This document shows positions 32,828 through 36,691 of a DNA stretch of 36,691 nt, piece by piece. The DNA is taken from assembly GCA_964526965.1 (NCBI GenBank), contig CAZGML010000026.1:1-36691 (forward strand). The letters run 5' to 3'. Position numbers and translations under genes: made by a program. The notes beneath the pieces are model-generated. The model worked only from the letters and a program-made list of their open reading frames with translations, had not been told where the DNA came from and made no database searches. This DNA is from UBA6265 sp964526965 (GTDB taxonomy: Bacteria; Chloroflexota; Chloroflexia; Thermomicrobiales; UBA6265). Every line of letters begins with the position of its first letter. Positions within the stretch are counted from its first letter, which is position 1.

Positions 32828-33961
32828 GTGATTCCAGGTGCAAACGCATTGAATCAGGTCCGTCGGATCACCCTGAGCATCTGCCTCGCCCTTGTCGCTA
32901 TGTTGACCGTGCCGGCTCCCGGTCTGTTACCTGTCGTCGCACAGGAGTCCGACCAGTATCAGGCTGAACTTGTCGAGTGGGCCATCGACATCTCCGGGCC
33001 GAACTACGAGCTCGAGGGCGTGGATATTGAGGAGTATCCGCATGGCCGTGGGGAGCGCATCTACGTCAGCAGCGTAGAGGACGTCGGGTTTGTTGAGATC
33101 TCGTTTTTCGATGATGAAGACCCACCCGAGCAGGCAATCGAACTCATGCTTCGAGATTTCCGGTCTGCCTCGAGTTTTATGGACGTTCTCGAAAGGGGAG
33201 TTGCAAACGACGTGAACTACGCATTTGCGCGCTTCCAGCTCGAGACGCAAGTGTTCGGCTATCTCTACATTGAGGTCGTCGAGGATGTTCAAGGCAACAC
33301 GGATGTCGCCCAGAGCTTTTATTCGCTGGATCAGGACTTCCTGGAACAACTTGACGTCGCCCGAAGTGAGATCCAAATCGACGAACGCCCGTTTTTGGCC
33401 GAACCGGTCATCGGGTTGGAAGACCTCGTCGCGCAGGACCAGGCGCTGCTCGCGTCGACTCCCGAGCCGGTGCCGACACCAGACCAGGGGAGCTACACGT
33501 ATCAAACAGCCGATGTAGACCTTGTGGTCGAGGGAAATATCGAGTTCGATTTTCCACTCCGTAATCGCGAACTGGATGTGATGTTCCTCGAGTCAGATCA
33601 CGGCTATGGGGTAGTGGGGTTCATTGATCAGGTCGCTGAATCTCCCGAGATCGTCATGGCCAGTGTGTTTTTGGATGCACCCGCAGGTGAAGAAGCTCCA
33701 CAGGAACTTTATACGGAATCAAATGACACGCGTTCATTTGGCGTCTACCGTGTAGAGACACAGGGTGAGATCCGGGCGATGGTCATCGAAATCACCCGCA
33801 TTAATGAGAATCGCTGGCAGGTAGAAGCCATGGCGGTGACAGAGTCGGAATTCGCAAGCGAACTCGAAAACTACCAACGTGGCGTACTCTTCAATGGTGA
33901 ATCGCTGTTAGGTGATATAGACGTAGACGATATCCTGACAATATTGAACGACGACGAGTAA
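32828..33961 (+). CDS. secreted two-module protein of the repeated family
   Basis: This is a 377-residue secreted protein of unknown function. The signal peptide covers about residues 10-39 (ITLSICLALVAMLTVPAPGL, ending VVAQ). Module 1 (44-202) has VEISFFDDEDPPEQAIELML and the end motif IQIDERPFLAEPVIGLEDL. It aligns clearly with module 1 of the next gene, sharing EISF-DD, the EEDVQGN/VEDVQGN block and the terminal motif. A short TPEPVPTP linker leads to module 2 (221-377), which ends VLFNGESLLGDIDVDDIL. The start is GTG with GGAGGT five bases upstream. Confidence 0.75.
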   Translation: MIPGANALNQVRRITLSICLALVAMLTVPAPGLLPVVAQESDQYQAELVEWAIDISGPNYELEGVDIEEYPHGRGERIYVSSVEDVGFVEISFFDDEDPPEQAIELMLRDFRSASSFMDVLERGVANDVNYAFARFQLETQVFGYLYIEVVEDVQGNTDVAQSFYSLDQDFLEQLDVARSEIQIDERPFLAEPVIGLEDLVAQDQALLASTPEPVPTPDQGSYTYQTADVDLVVEGNIEFDFPLRNRELDVMFLESDHGYGVVGFIDQVAESPEIVMASVFLDAPAGEEAPQELYTESNDTRSFGVYRVETQGEIRAMVIEITRINENRWQVEAMAVTESEFASELENYQRGVLFNGESLLGDIDVDDILTILNDDE

Positions 33962-33977
33962 ACCGAAAGGCAACTAC

Positions 33978-35855
33978 ATGCATACGATTCTTCAACCAAA
34001 AAGGGTAGGGGCCATTCTCCTGACATTGGCGCTTTTGTTTGCAGCAGTTCCTGTTTCTGCTCACCAGCCACAGGAATTCGACCCGGGCCTCTACGTCTCC
34101 GAACTGACCGGGTTCGAAATTGAAGCGACTGGTCCGAACTTCGAGATCACAAACGCGGAACTGCAACACTATTCAACCGGCAATGGTGAAGTGATGCTGC
34201 TGCAATCCGCCATCGGTGCTTCTACCCTGGAAATCAGTTTCTACGACGACAGTGATAGTCCACAAGAATCAATCGACATCTACCTGCAGTCCATGGAAGC
34301 CGCCTCCGAAGAGATGGAGATCATGGATGTCGGGTTCACGGGCGAGGTGCATTACGCCGTTGTGAACCTCGTGTACGACGGTCTCGACATCGTTTATTAC
34401 ATGCAAATTGAGGAAGATGTTCAGGGCAATGTCGACTTGTTTCAGTCAATTCTCAGTGCGCCGGACCTTCTTGAATCGGATCTCGCCGACGCCCAGGACG
34501 AAGTGACCATCGATGGCACACCCTTCCTGGATAACGTCGACGCTGCCGAGCTCGCCGACGTATTCGCAGGCGAAGGCACGCTTGGTGGTGCGAGCGATAC
34601 CGCCAGCCCGGTGCCAACTACAGATGATCCAACCACTGATTCTCACACGTTTGCCGAATCCGGCGTTGAGGTGAGCATCGGACCCGACTTCTCCTTTGCC
34701 GGCGTGCCAGAGCAGGGGATGGACGTCGAGGCGGTGCGCATTACGGGACCGGATACTCGCAGCATGCTGGCTGTTGGCGAAACAGGAACCTCCCCGGAGG
34801 TGGTGCTGAACAGCTTCGCCAGCGGAATCGAATCTGGATACGGTTCAACCGAGAATCTTGATGAGGAAATAGGGGATGACTACGCCTGGAGGCTGATCGC
34901 GATTTCTCCCGAGGCCCGTGATTCCTCCTTTATGCTGATCTGGGTGGATACGTCCTCCGCTTCCGGGTACGAGGTCATGCATGCCCATGAGCTGTCGCCC
35001 GGCAATGTCGCCGGCGGACTGGATCTCATTCAGGAGCAGGTGTTGCTCGACGGCCAGCCACTGATGACTGCAATCGATTTCGATGAAATCGCTGTAATTG
35101 CAGACGGACATTCCAGTGCCGGCGACTCTACACCGGTTATTGAAGCACCAGTTGGCACGCAGGATTCCGGTGATGATTCAGCTGATAGCCAGTCCGGCGA
35201 TCCGCGCGATAACGCCCGTTTGCCGGAAGGCGACGATGAAGACGCAGTCGACGGAAACACCTCGGAAACGGGTGGCGGTGAGTCGACCGAGCTTACTCCC
35301 GCGGAAGGCGATGGTCTCCCCGGTGAGCTCACAGATTCCTCTTGGCAGGGTGGCGTACACGGTCACCTGATCGAATGGGACGCAGCCACCTGGTACGTCG
35401 ATACCGGGTATGAGGGCGATCTCGTGTCCGACCCCGTTGCAGAAGAGGATACGATCGTTCTCCAGCCTACCGCCGGCGATAATTCGTCGTTCCTCTACGT
35501 CAGCGTGCTTGGTCCGGACGATCAATCTCCGCAAGAGTTTTTGGACCACTGGACAAGCGACACCTATCTCGAAGTCTTCCGGAGCACCGGTGCCGAGATC
35601 GAGTTGCTCGAAACGCGAACTCGTGGCGACAGCACGGCCGTGCTGTTTGAGATGACTACTCCGGGTGGCGCCGAATACCGCACGGTACAACAGGCAGTGA
35701 CGCGCGAGAGCGGCGAAGTATTGGTTGTTTTTCTCGACGCACCTCCATCCGAACTCGTCGACACGTATGAAAGCGCGCAGGCGGTCACGATCAATGGTGA
35801 ATCGGTTTTTAATGTGTTCTCGCCCAGCCAGCTTGAGCGCTTCGATATCGACTAA
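33978..35855 (+). CDS. secreted three-module protein of the repeated family
   Basis: This is a 625-residue secreted protein of unknown function. The signal peptide is AILLTLALLFAAVPVSA, with cleavage near residue 28. It carries three modules: residues 38-197 (end VTIDGTPFLDNVDAAEL), 222-376 (end VLLDGQPLMTAIDFDEI) and 450-625 (end VTINGESVFNVFSPSQL). They are separated by acidic Ser/Thr/Asp/Gly linkers. Module 1 is closest to module 1 of the gene before. Module 3 is organised like the C-terminal module of the first gene in the operon. It starts 16 bases after its neighbour and is followed by a strong terminator. Confidence 0.78.
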   Translation: MHTILQPKRVGAILLTLALLFAAVPVSAHQPQEFDPGLYVSELTGFEIEATGPNFEITNAELQHYSTGNGEVMLLQSAIGASTLEISFYDDSDSPQESIDIYLQSMEAASEEMEIMDVGFTGEVHYAVVNLVYDGLDIVYYMQIEEDVQGNVDLFQSILSAPDLLESDLADAQDEVTIDGTPFLDNVDAAELADVFAGEGTLGGASDTASPVPTTDDPTTDSHTFAESGVEVSIGPDFSFAGVPEQGMDVEAVRITGPDTRSMLAVGETGTSPEVVLNSFASGIESGYGSTENLDEEIGDDYAWRLIAISPEARDSSFMLIWVDTSSASGYEVMHAHELSPGNVAGGLDLIQEQVLLDGQPLMTAIDFDEIAVIADGHSSAGDSTPVIEAPVGTQDSGDDSADSQSGDPRDNARLPEGDDEDAVDGNTSETGGGESTELTPAEGDGLPGELTDSSWQGGVHGHLIEWDAATWYVDTGYEGDLVSDPVAEEDTIVLQPTAGDNSSFLYVSVLGPDDQSPQEFLDHWTSDTYLEVFRSTGAEIELLETRTRGDSTAVLFEMTTPGGAEYRTVQQAVTRESGEVLVVFLDAPPSELVDTYESAQAVTINGESVFNVFSPSQLERFDID

Positions 35856-35883
35856 AGGCTTGAAAACAACTGCATAACTCGTC

Positions 35884-35920
35884 AATGGCCTCGTGGGTGT
35901 ATACTTCGCGAGGCCATTTT
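35884..35920 (+). terminator. intrinsic terminator ending the secreted-protein operon
   Basis: The stem AATGGCCTCG/CGAGGCCATT (10 bp, 15-base loop) runs into TTTT, 28 bases after the last stop codon of the operon and just before the groE promoter region. Confidence 0.82.
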
Positions 35921-35937
35921 GTGAACTAAATCTCTAT

Positions 35938-35965
35938 TTAGCACTCGACCCTTGATGAGTGCTAA
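35938..35965 (+). promoter_or_regulatory. CIRCE operator (HrcA-binding site) of groESL
   Basis: Perfect inverted arms TTAGCACTC (35938-35946) and GAGTGCTAA (35957-35965) match the CIRCE consensus recognised by the heat-shock repressor HrcA. The spacer here is 10 bases, whereas the usual spacer is nine. The right arm overlaps the -35 element of the promoter, which suits repression by blocking polymerase. Confidence 0.93.
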
Positions 35966-35980
35966 TCGCTATGCTATTCT
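35952..35980 (+). promoter_or_regulatory. groESL promoter
   Basis: A -35 TTGATG (35952-35957) and a -10 TATTCT (35975-35980) are 17 bases apart. The predicted start near 35987 gives a 5' leader of about 110 bases that includes a second partial CIRCE. Confidence 0.65.
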
Positions 35981-35994
35981 CGTTGTGGTCGCAG

Positions 35995-36022
35995 TCAGAA
36001 TGACTCGAATGATGAGTGCTGA
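35995..36022 (+). promoter_or_regulatory. degenerate second CIRCE-like element
   Basis: The right half GAGTGCTGA (36014-36022) matches eight of nine CIRCE bases. The left half is broken (TCAG, four extra bases, then ACTC, 35995-36006). It lies just downstream of the predicted transcript start. Confidence 0.45.
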
Positions 36023-36094
36023 CGCGCATTGTATAGAGAACCATGGCACGGAGTGTGTCAAGGATAGGGATTCTTCCAACAGGAGGCATAGTAA

Positions 36095-36394
36095 ATGTCT
36101 GAATCACTGAACCTGAAGCCGTTGGGCGATCGCCTGGTTGTTGAACCAGTCAGCCGAGAAGAGCAGACCGCAAGCGGAATTGTTCTTCCGGATACCGCCA
36201 AGGAAAAGCCGCATCGCGGTACGGTTGTCGCAGCTGGCGAAGGCCGACGAGACGATGACGGTGATCGCATTCCTATGGAAGTGAAGGTTGGCGACGAGGT
36301 GCTCTTCGCAAAGTACGCAGGCACTGAGTTCAAGCTTGATGACAAGGATTTCCTCATCCTTGCCGAGAAGGACGTTCTCGCTGTTATCAGCTAA
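36095..36394 (+). CDS. groES: co-chaperonin GroES
   Basis: This is the 99-residue Hsp10 lid of the GroEL chamber. The segments LKPLGDRLVVEPVSREEQ, the mobile loop TASGIVLPDTAKEKPHRGTV, and VKVGDEVLFAKYAGTEFKLD are all canonical. GGAGG precedes the ATG. It is under the CIRCE-regulated promoter and is followed by groEL after 50 bases. Confidence 0.98.
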   Translation: MSESLNLKPLGDRLVVEPVSREEQTASGIVLPDTAKEKPHRGTVVAAGEGRRDDDGDRIPMEVKVGDEVLFAKYAGTEFKLDDKDFLILAEKDVLAVIS

Positions 36395-36444
36395 ACGCCA
36401 GAGTATTTCGGGCGACAGCCCTACATCCTAAGGAGTAATCAAAC

Positions 36445-36691
36445 ATGGCAAAGATTATTGAATTCAACGAATCGGCGCGCCATTCGCTCAAGGAAGGCAT
36501 TGACGCACTCGCAGATGCCGTTAAAACTACACTCGGCCCGAAGGGTCGTAACGTGGCTATCGACAAGAAGTTCGGCGCCCCGACCGTAACCCACGATGGT
36601 GTGACCGTCGCCAAGGAAATCGAACTCGAGGATCCCTTCGCAAACATGGGTGCGCAGCTCCTCAAGGAAGCCGCCACCAAGACCAACGACG
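36445..36691 (+). CDS. groL: chaperonin GroEL (truncated by the window end)
   Basis: The first 82 codons of GroEL are visible. The equatorial-domain start (AKIIEFNESARHSLKEGIDA) is followed by the nucleotide-binding TTLGPKGRNVAIDKKFG and by THDGVTVAKEIELEDPFAN. AGGAG lies upstream of the ATG with normal spacing. The remainder lies outside the window. Confidence 0.98.
   Translation, partial: MAKIIEFNESARHSLKEGIDALADAVKTTLGPKGRNVAIDKKFGAPTVTHDGVTVAKEIELEDPFANMGAQLLKEAATKTND

Overview
The window looks like a chromosomal segment from a member of the Chloroflexota, most likely a Thermomicrobiales-like lineage. This is an inference. It rests on moderately high G+C, Pro/Thr/Ser linkers of the SPVASPVATP type in a secreted protein, a DUF3090 protein, an ilvBN-ilvC-leuACDB run in one operon, and a CIRCE-controlled groESL. 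No mobile element, phage gene or CRISPR array is visible.

Layout. A tRNA-Lys(CUU) on the minus strand opens the window. It is followed by a plus-strand SDR39U1/YfcH-type epimerase, which converges on a minus-strand run murQ - ASKHA sugar kinase - nagA - gatC - gatA (6007 to 1193). The first three genes overlap by ATGA and form a cell-wall amino-sugar salvage unit: MurNAc/GlcNAc kinase, MurNAc-6-P etherase and GlcNAc-6-P deacetylase. Next come a lipoprotein, dnaX, rsmI, rodA and an HD-domain protein in alternating orientation. Two of these convergent pairs share stop-codon bases. An NfeD/flotillin pair follows, then DUF3090, DUF2243 and a cytoplasmic-looking beta-lactamase-fold serine hydrolase.

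From 16898 to 25693 lies a complete leucine branch with the shared ilvBNC steps: promoter, attenuator with a Leu/Ile/Val-rich leader peptide, ilvB, ilvN, ilvC, leuA, a possible 48-codon ORF, leuC, leuD, leuB and an intrinsic terminator. ilvD and ilvE are not in the window. The attenuator can be read in detail: promoter, leader peptide, antiterminator pairing and a U-tailed terminator.

After an FMN reductase come minus-strand genes for a 2H-phosphoesterase-like protein that has lost its catalytic histidines, greA, a RidA-family protein and a class I aminotransferase. From 29762 to 35855 sits the least familiar region. It is a four-gene operon of secreted proteins built from about eight divergent copies of one module of roughly 130-180 residues, each ending in a recurring motif like 'V-x-I-D-G-x-P-hydrophobic'. 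The first protein also carries a duplicated helical domain. I do not recognise this as a named system. The module may have a Mog1/PsbP/LpqN-like fold, which is inference only.

The window ends with a sigma-A-type promoter overlapped by a CIRCE operator, a degenerate second CIRCE, groES and the first 82 codons of groEL.
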